Shown piece by piece: positions 10,466 through 20,575 of a DNA stretch of 64,000 nt. Position 1 is the first letter of the stretch, and each line of letters starts with the position of its first letter. The translations under genes and the position numbers were made by a program. Under the pieces are notes generated by a model. The model did not search any database. It had not been told where the DNA came from and worked only from the letters and a program-made list of their open reading frames with translations. The DNA is from Prorocentrum cordatum (lineage: Eukaryota; Sar; Dinophyceae; Prorocentrales; Prorocentraceae): contig CAUYUJ010000842.1 in NCBI GenBank assembly GCA_963575745.1, forward strand, positions 2,501 through 66,500, in the 5' to 3' direction.

Positions 10466-11500
10466 ATGGGCCGCTCAGCTGAGTACGCCGTCTGCAAGTC
10501 GTGCGGCCAGTGGTGGTGGAACAAGCTGGAGAGCATGGAGTACCGCTGCGGCTCCTGCCACAAGGTGCTGCCGAGGCCCAAGGACGCCAAGGCCACGCAG
10601 ACAGAAGCGGCTCGCAAAGGCGGCAGCCCAGGTGGCGGGAAGGCGGGCGGCAAGGGCAAGGGCCCCGAGCAGCTGGCCCAGGCGCTGCAGCTGATCACCG
10701 CCTCCCTCGGGCAGCTGCAGATCGAGGGGAGCGCGACGATCACCAAGCAGATCGAGGTGGCGGCCACGGCTCTGCAGGCGGCGAAGCCAACATCGCCGCC
10801 CAAGCCGAGGGCCGAGAGGATGGCTGCCGCGGCGCGCGCGCTGCAGTCGGCGTAGAGGCAGTACGCGCTGGCGTTCTCGGCGAAGCAGAAGTCCGAGGAG
10901 GCGGCGCACAAGGCAAGGGGGCTGCTCGAGGAGAGGCAGCAGCTGTGCTGCAGGCAGGGGCGGAGTGCGACGCGACCCACCATGAAGGCAAGCAAGGCCC
11001 CTTGGCAGGCATCATCGAGCAGCCCGTGACGGGACAGCTCGACGAGTTGACTGAATGGCAGCTGGCAGCAGACATCAGCAAGGAGTTCGCGCTGGCGGGC
11101 GACGACATGGACGAAGAAGCTAAGCGACAGGTCGAGGAGGCCGAGGCCCAGGTCGCGAAGCAGATGCAGGAAAACGCCGAGCAGTTCCAAGGCCACTTGC
11201 GGGAGCACCTCGCGAAGGCCAAGGAGGCGGCGCTGGAGAAGCGGAGGGCCATCCAGCAGGAGGCCGAGAAGAGGAAGCTGGCAACGGGAGAGCCCACAGC
11301 CCCCAAGGCAGCAGCAGAGGCGGCGGCCCCCCCAGCGGCAGCGGCGGCAGCAGGAGGCAACGCCGCCGTCAGCGCCAGCGAGGCCGAGGCATATTTGGCC
11401 AGCAGGCGCGCCGCGCAGGGTGCAGCGGGGGCAGGCAGCCCCCCGTCGCATTGGGGGCGCGCGCGGGGGCGACGGCGGCAGGATGTTGGCGACGCCGCCG
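10466..11500 (+). pseudogene. R1 ORF1-like zinc-ribbon protein, frame-disrupted
   Basis: It starts at ATG 10466 with MGRSAEYAVC. A zinc ribbon of form C-x2-C-x14-C-x2-C follows within the first 35 residues (VCKSC ... CGSC). Next come a Gly/Lys-rich linker and a Gln/Ala-rich helical segment, to TAG at 10853-10855. The same frame then continues with an acidic helix, while from about 10940 the reading moves to another frame with TGQLDELTEWQLAADISKEF and a long Glu/Lys/Gln coiled-coil-like stretch (roughly 11080-11280). Nucleic-acid binding and chaperone roles are usual for LINE ORF1 products and are inferred here. The Ala-rich end runs straight into the endonuclease frame, so ORF1 and ORF2 may be one polyprotein. 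Confidence 0.7.
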
Positions 11501-13863
11501 CCCGCGAGCGCACGCTCCTCTGCGCCAGCATCTCAACGTGGGGTCCCACAGCACGGCTGTGGCTGATGCAGCAGGGCATCGGGGGCAAAGGGTTCGACAT
11601 GATGGCACTGTAGGAAATGCACGTTCCACATGCCAAGATTGAGGACGCGGAGCAAGACCTGTGCAAAATGGGGTTCAGGGCCACATGCGCCGCGGCCAGA
11701 GATAGCACACGCTCGGAGAAAGGCTGCTGTGGGGGAGCGGCAGTGATCTCCAAGGGGCACCTGCGCGTCACCAGCTTCAGGCACATGGCCAGAGCTCGGC
11801 AGGTCTCGAATGCCACAGCTGACATTCGACGAGGCGCTGAACGAGCAGGCGGCTTCGACATGTGCGACTGGACCCCAGTCACTTGGCACCGGAAGGGAAC
11901 GACGCTCACAGTTATCAGCCTCTACCTGGACTGCAACAAGTCGCTGGTGGACGGCGTCAACAGCCGCAAGTTCACGGCCTTGGCCGCGTTCACCAAGACG
12001 CTGCAAGGGGCGTGGGGGGTCTGCGGCGACTTCGACACCGACCCGAAGACATTCTGGGCGACGGGCTGGCCGAAGGCGATGGGAGCGAGTTCAATCATCT
12101 CACTGCCAGAAGACCAGCACACCTGCTTCCTCGCGGAGCAGGAGCCCTCCCACATCGACTTCGCGATGACGAACGAGGCAGGCAGCAAGCTGATCGCAGG
12201 AGTCGAGGGCGTCTACGACGTACCGTGGAAGCCGCACATCGGGCTGAAGTTCACCATCCGAGGGCAAGGACTACAGACCCAGTGCAGAAGGCTGAACCAG
12301 CCGAAGGCGTTCCCGCACCCGCCGAGGAAGGGCAAGGCGCCCAACCCAGCAAGCAAGAGGACGAAGAGGAGACTGCAGGCCAAGGCCATGGAGGAGGCCA
12401 AGGCAAGCGCTGCAGGCACGCAGATCGGGGAAGGCAGAGGCCAGAACACCGAGCTCCTGGACGACGAGCGCTGGGAGGCGCTCACACCAGTGGCAGGCTG
12501 GACCAGCTCCCCGTCCACCGAGACCGTGGAGGTCGGCCAGGGCGACGCGCCCAGGCCCCCGTCTCAACCTTGCCCCCCCTGCTCCGTCGGCTTCGAACCT
12601 CTGGGCGGGCACGGGGGACTTGGGAGAGACGGCTCAGAGGCCCACGTGTTCGGCGGGTACAGACGCCAGATGGACGACGATGAGGCCGACGCGTTCGCCG
12701 ACCTGGACCCTGAGGACGAGGCCGAGGCGATCAGGATGTGCGACGAGCACGTCCAGGACCTGGTGCTGCACTACACGCAGCAGGGGCGTCAGAACGCAAA
12801 TCCCACAACGGTGCTCCTCGAGCCGTCTGTGGGTTCAACGTCGCCTGGAAGTGTTGCTCATACTGGCGAACGCGACCCCAGCCCAAACCGGCGTCAGATC
12901 GCAAGTCCCGCCTCGGTGCTCCTCGAGCCGACGGTGGGCATGTCGTCGCCACACAGCGCGTGCAGACGCCAGATGGACGACGACGAGGCCGACGCGTTCG
13001 CTGACCTGGGCCCTGAGGCCGAGGCCGAGGCGATCAGGATGTGCGACGAGAACGGCCAGGACCTGGGGCGAAACTACACGCAGCAGGGGCGTCAGAACGC
13101 AAATCCCACAACGGCGCTCCTCGAGCCGTCTGTGGGTTCAACGTCGCCTGGAAGCTGCGCACATACTGGCGAACGCGACCCCAGCCCAAACCGGCGTCAG
13201 ATCGCAAGTCCCACCTCGGTGCTCCTCGAGCCGACCGTGGGCATGTCGTCGCCACACAGCGCAGGCATCACCGACGGGCGTCAGAGCGTAATTCCCGCCA
13301 CGCCAGAGCCGTCGGTGGGTTCGTCGTCGCCAGGGCCCGAAGACAATCGGTACCAGGACACGACAGCGATGGGAGACCTCTGGACTATGATGGAAATGGC
13401 AGCGGAGACACCACTTGAGGCCGAGGTACCTGAATACATCGCCAAGTGCGCCGCTTTCAAGGCGACCGCAGAATCTGCCATCGACCTCAGCCAAAGCTTC
13501 GCGGCCACCATGAACACGATGGAGCACTTCTACTGCATGGCCTACCACATCGACCCACAGGACCGAGCGAAGTATTGCGGCATTGGAGACCCGAGGACAT
13601 TCACCATGTGCAAGGGTAGAGAAAAGCATGAGAGAAGAGAGGTATGCCAACCGCAGAGCCGACTGGTGGAGCAGAGCCGAGAACACCCTGTCGTTGTTGG
13701 CGAGGCTGCAGCGGCGAGACAAAGACGTGCGGCAGCAGCTCCACCTGGAGGCCACGGGCAGGCACCTCGCCTACGACGGCCTCCCGAACACGAGCGAGAA
13801 GGCATCGGACACGGCCAAGCTACACAGAGAAATCTGGAGGACACGACTGGCGGACTTGAGTAA
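11501..13863 (+). pseudogene. R1 AP-type endonuclease and linker
   Basis: Endonuclease/exonuclease/phosphatase-type domain, which nicks target DNA to prime reverse transcription. Motifs in order: SISTWG near 11530 (the usual N-x-N-x-W/N region), DMMAL-stop-EMH at 11599-11622 where LQE-x-H is expected, GDFDTDP near 12027, HIDFAM near 12152 and KPHIGLKF near 12231. The TAG at 11611-11613 replaces what is probably CAG (Gln) next to the catalytic Glu. Otherwise the frame is open from about 10940 to 13863. After the domain comes a basic segment and an acidic linker with a 303-bp tandem duplication. Reading moves to the reverse transcriptase frame near 13610-13650. Confidence 0.8.
12661..13266 (+). 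repeat. 303-bp in-frame tandem duplication in the R1 linker
   Basis: Two units of 303 bp (101 codons) start at 12661 and 12964 with CGCCAGATGGACGACG. Each encodes RRQMDDDEADAFADL, then VLLEPSVGSTSPGS-type and LLEPTVGMSSPHSA segments. Identity is high, so the duplication is recent. Confidence 0.9.
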
Positions 13864-15568
13864 AGTCGACACCGACGTGATCCAGGGCATGGCAATGCAG
13901 GCAGAGGACGAAAAGAGGAACGCAATCAAGAGGGACCTCAAGGAGAACTCGAGGGCCTTCGGGCAGTGTCTTGCGCTAGCGGAGAAAGACGCTGGAGTCC
14001 TTCACCGAATAACGCAGCCGCCGCCGAGGAGAGAGGAGGAGGTCTTCACTGAAGACGGTGTGCTCGACTGCCCTACCAGGATCGTGGACGAGAAAGCCAA
14101 GTCGTTCCACAACATCTGGAAGTGCGACAGGCTGAGGCACGAGCAGCACACCGAGATCTTCCAGCGGCTGCGAGAGCGCGCCAAAGCCGAGCAGGCTGCT
14201 GAGTGGTCGCTCGAGGACCTAGACGAGGCGCTCAGGGGCGAGCCAGACAAGGGCAAGGGCATTGACATGCTTGTGTGCTCGGACATCCGTAGGCTGCCGC
14301 CAGAGGGCCGCCAGAGGATCGTCGAGCTCTTCAACGCATGCGAGCGCGCGCTCGCATGGCCGTGGCAGCTGCTGTGCAAGATCGCGCTGCTGGCCCCCAA
14401 GCCCGCGAAGGGCGACAGGGCCCTAGCCTTGCTCCCGCAGATGGTGCGCTGCTGGGAGCTGCTTCACAGGCCTGCGGTGAGGCGATGGGCCAAGCAGCAG
14501 GAGCGAGAATGGGACGCTGCAGTCGCAGGCAACAGCTGCCTGCGCGAGGCGATGCGGGGAGTGATATGCGACGAGTGCTGCGACGCGCTGAAGCTCTTCC
14601 ACGGCAACCTGCTCGCGGACATCGAGAAGTTCTACGACAGCCTCCAGCTCGACTGCGCCATCGAGGCAGACTTACGGATGGACTTCCGCCCCAGCCTGCT
14701 GGTGATGATGCTGCTGAAGCACTCGGCAACAAGAGTGCCACGCTGGAAAGGAGCATACTCGACACCGGCCTGGGCAGACAGATCGTTGCTGGCAGGCTCG
14801 AGGCACTCGAGCAACCTGGCCAAGACGGTGGTCTACTCCATCCTCGGGGGGATGCTGGAGGCCTCGCAGGCGCTGCCCAAGCCGATGCCGAGGGCCTTGT
14901 TCGACGACATCAGCATCCGCATCATGGGCAGCGCAGAGGCAGTCGAGAAAGAGCTGACGGCAGTCACAGTGGGGCTCCGAGACGGACTCCAAGGCCAGGG
15001 GCTCTCGCTCGCGGACAAGACGGTCATCTTCAGCTCCAGCTTCCGCACCACCAAGAGGGCCCAGAAGGCGCGGCGAGCAAAGAACCTCTCGGCCCAGGCC
15101 GTCACGGAGGGCAGGGACTTAGGCATCAACAGAGGCGCAAAGGGCACGTTGAGGAGGGCCACGCACAGGAAGCGGACGCAGAGCGCGTTCGCACGCTGTG
15201 GCGCAGTGGGCCCGAAGTTGAAGAGGCTGCAGCTGAGGAGAAGGAGAGGCATACTTCACCATGGTGCAGTCGCATCCTACATGTACGGCACGACGGTGCA
15301 CGGCATGGCCCCTTGGGCGAGGCAGAAGGCGCGGCGCAGGTATGCGCAGGCGCTTAGGCGCCCGTGGCCAGGCAGGTGCATCACCACGTTCCTGGCGCTG
15401 GAGGGAGCAGACCCCGCGACCACGCCGGTGGAGGCGCAGCTGAAGACTTGGTCCGAGGTCTGGGCCAGGGGCCCCGACATCAGGGATCAGGTCAAGCGCG
15501 CGTGGCCGAAGATCTACTTCCAGCTGCTAAAGTTCAGAGCGGAGAAGAGGTGGCAAGCTCGAAAGTGA
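13583..15568 (+). CDS. R1 reverse transcriptase
   Basis: Open for 661 codons. The fingers region carries WPWQLLCKIALLAPKPAKG then a helix with RCWELLHRPAVRRWAKQQ (about 14355-14500). Motif A is LLADIEKFYDSLQLD (about 14608-14652), with the first metal-binding Asp in ADIEKFYD. The QG/S-containing motif B region lies around LLAGSRHSSNLAKTVVYS. Motif C is LFDDISIRIMG (about 14896-14928), an FDD in place of the more common YADD. A thumb-like basic region follows. The frame ends in TGA at 15566-15568, but the same frame continues directly into the RNase H part, so this stop is probably a point mutation (CGA to TGA fits). The motif set shows a reverse transcriptase; activity is not known. Confidence 0.88.
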   Translation: METRGHSPCARVEKSMREERYANRRADWWSRAENTLSLLARLQRRDKDVRQQLHLEATGRHLAYDGLPNTSEKASDTAKLHREIWRTRLADLSKVDTDVIQGMAMQAEDEKRNAIKRDLKENSRAFGQCLALAEKDAGVLHRITQPPPRREEEVFTEDGVLDCPTRIVDEKAKSFHNIWKCDRLRHEQHTEIFQRLRERAKAEQAAEWSLEDLDEALRGEPDKGKGIDMLVCSDIRRLPPEGRQRIVELFNACERALAWPWQLLCKIALLAPKPAKGDRALALLPQMVRCWELLHRPAVRRWAKQQEREWDAAVAGNSCLREAMRGVICDECCDALKLFHGNLLADIEKFYDSLQLDCAIEADLRMDFRPSLLVMMLLKHSATRVPRWKGAYSTPAWADRSLLAGSRHSSNLAKTVVYSILGGMLEASQALPKPMPRALFDDISIRIMGSAEAVEKELTAVTVGLRDGLQGQGLSLADKTVIFSSSFRTTKRAQKARRAKNLSAQAVTEGRDLGINRGAKGTLRRATHRKRTQSAFARCGAVGPKLKRLQLRRRRGILHHGAVASYMYGTTVHGMAPWARQKARRRYAQALRRPWPGRCITTFLALEGADPATTPVEAQLKTWSEVWARGPDIRDQVKRAWPKIYFQLLKFRAEKRWQARK

Positions 15569-15601
15569 CCGCTCGCCAGCCTCATCCTCCTGCTGTGGGA
15601 A

Positions 15602-16846
15602 GTGGGCTGGGACTCCGGAGGGCCAGACATCTGGATCGACAGAAGCGGCGACTACTGGAAGTTCAGAACCGAGGACCAGGGCGGCGACTACACGGAGATA
15701 GTCGACGCGTTCTTGCAGGACATCCAGGACCAGCTGTGGGAGAGAGCCGCACAGCACCGCAACGGAGGAGGTCTACAGCACGGCGCAGACGTGACGGACC
15801 TTAAGAAGCACCTCGGGCAGCTCGCGAAGAAAGAACACCACGGCACCTACGGCGCGCTCCTCACAGCGGCGTGCGCATGTACCTGGACGCGAAGACGGAA
15901 GCACGAGACCTTCGGCGGCGAGGAGGTCATGTGCGAATGCGGGGGGCCCGAGGATGACGAGCACAGGATCTGGGGCGATTGCACCGCCAGGGAAGACTGC
16001 GAGGCCATCCGCAAGACCGAGGGCCTGGCGAGCAGGGCGCACGTCGGAGCCAAGGAGAGCCCCGCGTTCTGGCTGAGGGGCATCACACCGAAGAAGTGGT
16101 CCACGCCCCCGAAGTGCGACACCAAGCACATCGAGCACACCACGGGCGCCAGCATCACCTCAGACAGGCTGTGTGCAACTGAAGGCGGCGAGCTCACAGG
16201 CTGCGGCGACGGCTCAGGAGGCGAGTACAGCGCTGACGAGAGGTACTGCAGATGCGGCTGGGGCTGGGTGCTGCTACACGAAGGGGGAGACACCGACGGG
16301 ATAGCGGGCGCCCGATCCGGCCCGCTGCCAGGACCCAGACAGACCAGCAATAGAGCGGAGCTCTTCAGCTTGATCAGCTTCGTCAACTCGACAGAGGGCA
16401 AGGTCAGCTTCTGGACGGACAGCGAGGTCACGTGCACAGGCTGGGCTGCGAGGCGCGAGGAGACCACGGGGCCCGGCTGCATCAACGGCGACCTGTGGCA
16501 TCAGCTCGGCGAGGCGATTCGCAAGAGAGGTGGCGATCGCAGCGACATCAGCGTGCACCACCTCAACAGCCACATGACGGAGCAGGAGGCCAGAGAGAAA
16601 GGCATCACACGGCGAGTCTGGGCAGGCAACAAGGCGGCGGACGAGTACGCAGCGGCAGGCGCGAAGACCCACGCGATCAGCGACGCCGAGATGAGCTGCT
16701 ACGAGTGGGTGAGGGCGACGGCGCACTTGGCCAGGCAGAGGATCGCAGCCACCACGAAGAACCACTCACCAGACGGCCGCCAGAGAAAAAGGAGATGCGA
16801 GAGGCACGGCGAGCCCAGGTCAAGCGGAGGAGGCAGGAGACGCTGA
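15602..16846 (+). CDS. R1 Cys/His linker and RNase H
   Basis: Same frame as the reverse transcriptase. A Cys/His cluster CECGGPEDDEHRIWGDC lies at about 15933-15983, typical of the linker between LINE reverse transcriptase and RNase H. The RNase H catalytic set is present: CGDGSGG (about 16200), TSNRAELFSL with the second acidic residue (about 16342), FWTDSEV (about 16410) and NKAADEYA (about 16629). It should degrade RNA of the RNA-DNA hybrid during cDNA synthesis. The stop at 16844-16846 is reached only because the frame changes near 16780; the neighbouring + frame continues for about 500 codons. Confidence 0.88.
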   Translation: MGWDSGGPDIWIDRSGDYWKFRTEDQGGDYTEIVDAFLQDIQDQLWERAAQHRNGGGLQHGADVTDLKKHLGQLAKKEHHGTYGALLTAACACTWTRRRKHETFGGEEVMCECGGPEDDEHRIWGDCTAREDCEAIRKTEGLASRAHVGAKESPAFWLRGITPKKWSTPPKCDTKHIEHTTGASITSDRLCATEGGELTGCGDGSGGEYSADERYCRCGWGWVLLHEGGDTDGIAGARSGPLPGPRQTSNRAELFSLISFVNSTEGKVSFWTDSEVTCTGWAARREETTGPGCINGDLWHQLGEAIRKRGGDRSDISVHHLNSHMTEQEAREKGITRRVWAGNKAADEYAAAGAKTHAISDAEMSCYEWVRATAHLARQRIAATTKNHSPDGRQRKRRCERHGEPRSSGGGRRR

Positions 16847-18306
16847 GGAAGAAGGACCTGCTCGGCGACAACCACCAGCGAAGGCCCGCTTCACAGCACG
16901 CCTTGAAGCGGGGCCGTCGGGGCACAGGCTGGACATGCCCCTGCTGCTGGGAGTCGGTCAGCAGCACTACCACGGCGAAGACCATACATGGATGGCTGAC
17001 GCAGACCTGCAGCGGACCTCCGCCCCCGACGGCACTCACGGTCACAAAGTACGGAGTCGAGTTGCACCCCGCGCGCAAGCTGAGGCGGCTCAGGAGGCAC
17101 AACCGATGGTTCTGCGAGAACTGCGGAGGCGCCACCACAGAGCTGATCGCCAAGAAGCTGCAGGAGCCCTGCTGCGGACACACGGCGTGCGACACCGGGC
17201 ACTACAGGCTCCAGTGCTGGCTGATGCAAGCGGTGTGCGAGAGAGGCACTTGCGACATGCCCGCCGAGGAGGGCACCGAGGAGGAGCCCCAAGCAGAGGA
17301 GCAGGAGGCGGCCAGCAGCAGCCAGAGCACGGAAGTCGACGCGGCGGGGGGCACAAGTGGTGTTTCCTGGCGAAATAAACAGGAAGAGCCACCCCGTCGC
17401 CTGCGGGTGAAGCGCCGAGGCGACACTGCTGGCGCAGAGGCAGAGGCTGAGGCATGCGAGCCAGGCCCTCCCCCACCTCTGAACGCCCCAGGTGTGGCCA
17501 GGGGCCCCGCGAGGCGGGATAATGGGTGGAGGGCCGAGCTGGCCAGGCGCAGGGCGGGGGAAGAGGAGGCTGCAGCGAGGGCGCGAGGCGCCACGGCGGC
17601 AGAGGAGCAGGAGGCGGCCAGCGGCAGCCATATCACGGAGGTCGACGCGGCGGGGGGCACAAGTGGTGTTTCCGGGCGAAATAAACAGGAAGAGCCACCC
17701 CGTCGCCTGCGGGTGAAGCGCCGAGGCGACACTGCTGGCGCAGAGGCAGAGGCTGAGGCAGGCGAGCCAGGCCCTCCCCCACCTCTGAACGCCCCAGGCG
17801 TGGCCAGGGGCCCCGCGAGGCGGGATAATGGGGAGAGGGCCGAGCTGGCCAGGCGCAGGGCGGAGAAGGAGGAAGCTACAGCGAGGACGCGAGGCGCCGC
17901 TGAGCCTGACCCCTCCCCAGAGAGGAGACCCGAAAGGTCAGAAAGCGAACGACGCAGAGACGAAGAACCAGTAGTGAGGAGGCTTCTGGACGCGACCGCC
18001 GCCGCCGCTCCAGCACCGACGCCAGCACCGACTCCAGCGCACCAAGCAGCCGCAGAGGACACGGCTGAGGAGGAGGCAGCGCAACGCGAGGCCTCGCGAG
18101 CGCTGCTGGAGGCGGAGAGGAGGAGAGCTGCTCGCCCGCCGCCCGAGGCCAGGCCGACCAGAACGGCGGCCGTCGGCCCGCTCTTGGCGCACGGAGGGGA
18201 GCGGCTCGCGAGGCGGGACCAGCGGACCACGCGACACGGAGGTGATGGCAGAAGAGGTGGTCCTCCCCGCCCCGCAGCAGAAGGACACGGCTGCGGAGCC
18301 GCCTGA
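16785..18306 (+). CDS. R1 Cys-rich C-terminal region with repeats
   Basis: This frame continues the element after RNase H. It has two putative zinc-binding groups: TCPCC with later TC and H residues (about 16927-17010), and FCENCGG followed by CCGHTAC and C residues (about 17110-17250). Low-complexity Glu/Ala/Arg sequence follows, containing a 306-bp duplication. A similar Cys/His-rich region follows RNase H in R2, so it is a shared module, not random extension. Function is unknown; nucleic-acid binding is a guess. Confidence 0.6.
17293..17905 (+). repeat. 306-bp in-frame tandem duplication in the R1 C-terminus
   Basis: Units start at 17293 and 17599 with GCAGAGGAGCAGGAGGCGGC and are almost identical over 102 codons each, encoding EVDAAGGTSGVS and NAPGVARGPARRDNG. 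Confidence 0.9.
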
Positions 18307-18429
18307 GAGGAGGGGCCGAGGTGGGCCGAGCGGCGCTGGGGGCAGCGCTGACTCGCGCGCGCGCGCGCCGACCGCGCGCCCGCGCGGGCGTGCCACGACG
18401 TAGCGGCTCGAAAGAGCTCGGAAAGAGCT

Positions 18430-18515
18430 CCTCCACTTCCTCCTCCTCCTCCTCCTCCTCCGCCTCCTCCTCCCCCTCCTCCTCCTCCCTCCTCCCCCCC
18501 CCGGCCCCGCAGCTC
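18430..18515 (-). repeat. TCC/CTC tract at the R1 3' boundary
   Basis: (TCC)n, interrupted, ending in a C-run near 18495-18501. Confidence 0.9.
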
Positions 18516-18561
18516 CCCCGTCCGGGAGGCGGGCGCCGCTGCGCCCCGCGAGGGGTGCCCG

Positions 18562-18760
18562 ATGGAACACGTCGTGTGGGCCTTCCTCGCGACGCTGTGT
18601 TACGCGTCGCTGGCGGCCGGGGAGGACGACGACGACAACGATCGGAGCCTAAGAGACGGGGGCCAGTGCAATGTCTGTTCATGGGAGCCTTGGAAGGCGA
18701 CGTTGAAATCAGCTTTTCCTGCATGTGGAGAGCGTGGGGGCCACATGTGGCCCATCCTCC
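18562..18760 (+). CDS. Possible first exon with signal peptide, unknown protein
   Basis: From ATG 18562 the frame begins MEHVVWAFLATLCYASLAAG, a convincing signal-peptide shape with an Ala-x-Gly cleavage region, followed by an acidic EDDDDNDRS stretch. Further on it becomes Pro-rich over a CTC-like region and is not believable past about 18760. It could be an exon of a secreted or membrane protein or chance. No partner exon is identified. Confidence 0.25.
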
Positions 18761-18819
18761 TGCTCCTCCTCTCCCCTCCTGTTCCCCCTCCCCCCCCCTC
18801 GTTCTCCAAACCCCCACGA

Positions 18820-18890
18820 ATCCAGTCCAAGTCTGGTCCAAATCTGGTCCAAATGTGTTCCAAATCCGGTCCAAATCAGGCCCAAATTGG
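18820..18890. repeat. 11-bp minisatellite
   Basis: About six degenerate units of GGTCCAAATCT in tandem. Confidence 0.85.
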
Positions 18891-19002
18891 ACAGTGCCGG
18901 GGGCCACGCAGGCTCCCATGGAACGGACACCAAAAGATCAGTGCAAACGGGGGTCAGCCAGGGCACCGGATCCTGAAGGATCCTGCGAAGACCCCCTCTC
19001 GC

Positions 19003-19155
19003 TGACCCGGGTCAGCGAGCCGCTCGTGGCCGCGAGGCGGCCGCGCACATTGGCCGACCCGGGTTTGCGAAGAGCTGCGTTGCAGTTTTGTTGCTCCTGC
19101 GTTGCAGTTTTTTGGTTTCCTGCTGACCCGGGTCTGGATTGACCCGGGTCAGAAG
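19003..19155. repeat. Cluster of TGACCCGGGTCA palindromes
   Basis: The 12-bp perfect palindrome TGACCCGGGTCA or a one-sided variant occurs near 19004, 19056, 19121 and 19138, separated by GTTGCAGTTTT-type repeats. Confidence 0.7.
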
Positions 19156-19247
19156 ATCCACGAAACGACGGGGATGAGGACGAGCGTGCGGACAATGAGG
19201 GTGCGAATGGGGATTGGGATGTGGATGGACGTGGCACTTATTATGAC

Positions 19248-19689
19248 GAGGAGGAGGAGGAGGAGGAGGAGGAGGAGGAGGAGGAGGAGGAGGAGGAGGA
19301 GGAGGAGGAGGAGGGGAGGAGGAGGAGGAAGAGGAAGAGGAGGCGAGAGGAGGAACACGAGGAGGAGGAGGAGGAGGAGGAGGAGGTGGAGGAGGAGGTG
19401 GAGGAGGACCAGTGTATACCGAAGACTCATCAACGATATTGGAATACACCCTAGGCTCCCTCTTCATTGGCCCCTACAGGGATTCATTTTCACTGGGGGA
19501 AATGCCCCGACAGCGGACGACAAGCGCACCTGAACACATTCTCAGGACTTCTTGAGCGCCCCGAGTTAATCTGATTGTTGCGTCTTGACGATCCAGAATC
19601 GTGCCACAACGCCATTTCTGAGATTTCACCACGAATCAACGTAAGCGTTGCGCCCTGACAGTCCTGAATCGTTCGGAACATATAATTTC
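19248..19689 (+). repeat. GAG tract plus satellite-linked spacer
   Basis: (GAG)n to about 19412, then the spacer with CATCAACGATATTGGAATACACCC and GACAGTCCTGAATCGTTCGG blocks. This is the reverse complement of 7021-7545 and parallels 58375-58950. Confidence 0.75.
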
Positions 19690-20060
19690 TCATACATAAA
19701 CCATGAGAATAAGTGAAACGATTTGGAAGTGTTAAAACGAATGTGCGCGGAGCATGACGATAACCGCATTTTGAAAAGGAACCGCCCTCAATCCGCGAAG
19801 CTCTTGCACATGTTTAGAACGAATGTGCGCGTCGCTCTGGCGAGAACCACATGTTGAAAAGGAACCGCCCTCAATCCGCTAAATTCCTGCAAATGTGTAA
19901 AACGAATGCGCGCGGCGCGTAGGCGAGATCCACATTTTGAAAACGAACCGCCCTCAATCGATGACACATTGTCAAATATTTCAAACGAATGCGCGCGGCG
20001 TTAGAGCGAGAGCCAAATTTGGAAATTGACCCGCCCTCAAGCCGTGAAGCTCTTGCAAGC
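19690..20060 (+). repeat. 82-bp satellite array
   Basis: About four units with AAACGAATGTGCGCGG, GCGAGAACCACAT and GAACCGCCCTCAATCCG blocks. Confidence 0.88.
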
Positions 20061-20575
20061 CTCCCCCTCCTCCTCTTCGTCCGCTTCCTCCTCCCCCTCC
20101 TCCTTCTCCTCCTCATTCCCTCCTGCGTCCTCCCTCCTGCGTCCTCCTCCTACTCCTCCTTCTCCTCCTCCTCCTCCTCCTCGTCCTCCTCCTCCTCCTC
20201 CCCCTCCTCCTCCTCCTCATTTCCACCCCCCCCCGGCCGAAGTTCTGCCGCCGCAAAGCCCTGGGCCAGAGCGCGGGGACGAAAGAACTGGAGGGAGCGG
20301 CGGAGGCGGAGGCGGAGGCGGAGGCGGAGGCGGAGGAGGAGCTTGCGCAGTGAGGGCTCACCGCCCGGGCTCAGGTGGTGGGCGCGGGCGTGGGCGTCAT
20401 CTGGCGCGCGCCCACTCTTCACTCGCGCCGTGCTCGGGGGGCTCGAAAGACCTCCTCCCCCTCCTCCTCACTCCCTCGTCCTCCTTCTCCGCCTCCTCCT
20501 CCGCCTCCTCCTCCGCCTCCTCCTCCTCCTTCGCCTCGTCCTCCTCCTCCTCCTCCTCCTTCTCCCTCGCTCCAC
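20061..20575 (-). repeat. Two CTC tracts with a GC-rich spacer
   Basis: (CTC)n at about 20063-20222 and 20455-20573. The spacer 20223-20454 contains a GGAGGC run (about 20290-20340) and no recognised gene. Confidence 0.85.

Larger units (their letters stand above)
10191..18425 (+). mobile_element. R1, LINE-like non-LTR retroelement, nearly complete
   Basis: The modules follow LINE order: an ORF1 with a zinc ribbon and Glu/Lys-rich helix, an AP-type endonuclease, a long linker, reverse transcriptase, a Cys/His linker, RNase H and a Cys-rich C-terminal region. No LTRs are seen. Damage is light: a frame change in ORF1 near 10930, nonsense codons at 11611-11613 and 15566-15568, and frame changes near 13610-13650 and 16780. 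The copy is therefore recent but defective, unless some shifts are programmed. The ends are placed at the flanking CTC tracts and are approximate. A poor match to DinoSL at 10189-10205 is too weak to call. Confidence 0.85.

Noticed and set aside
10740-11909. Long minus-strand ORFs opposite R1
   Set aside because: They oppose the ORF1 and endonuclease motifs and contain only Ala/Ser/Pro-rich sequence.
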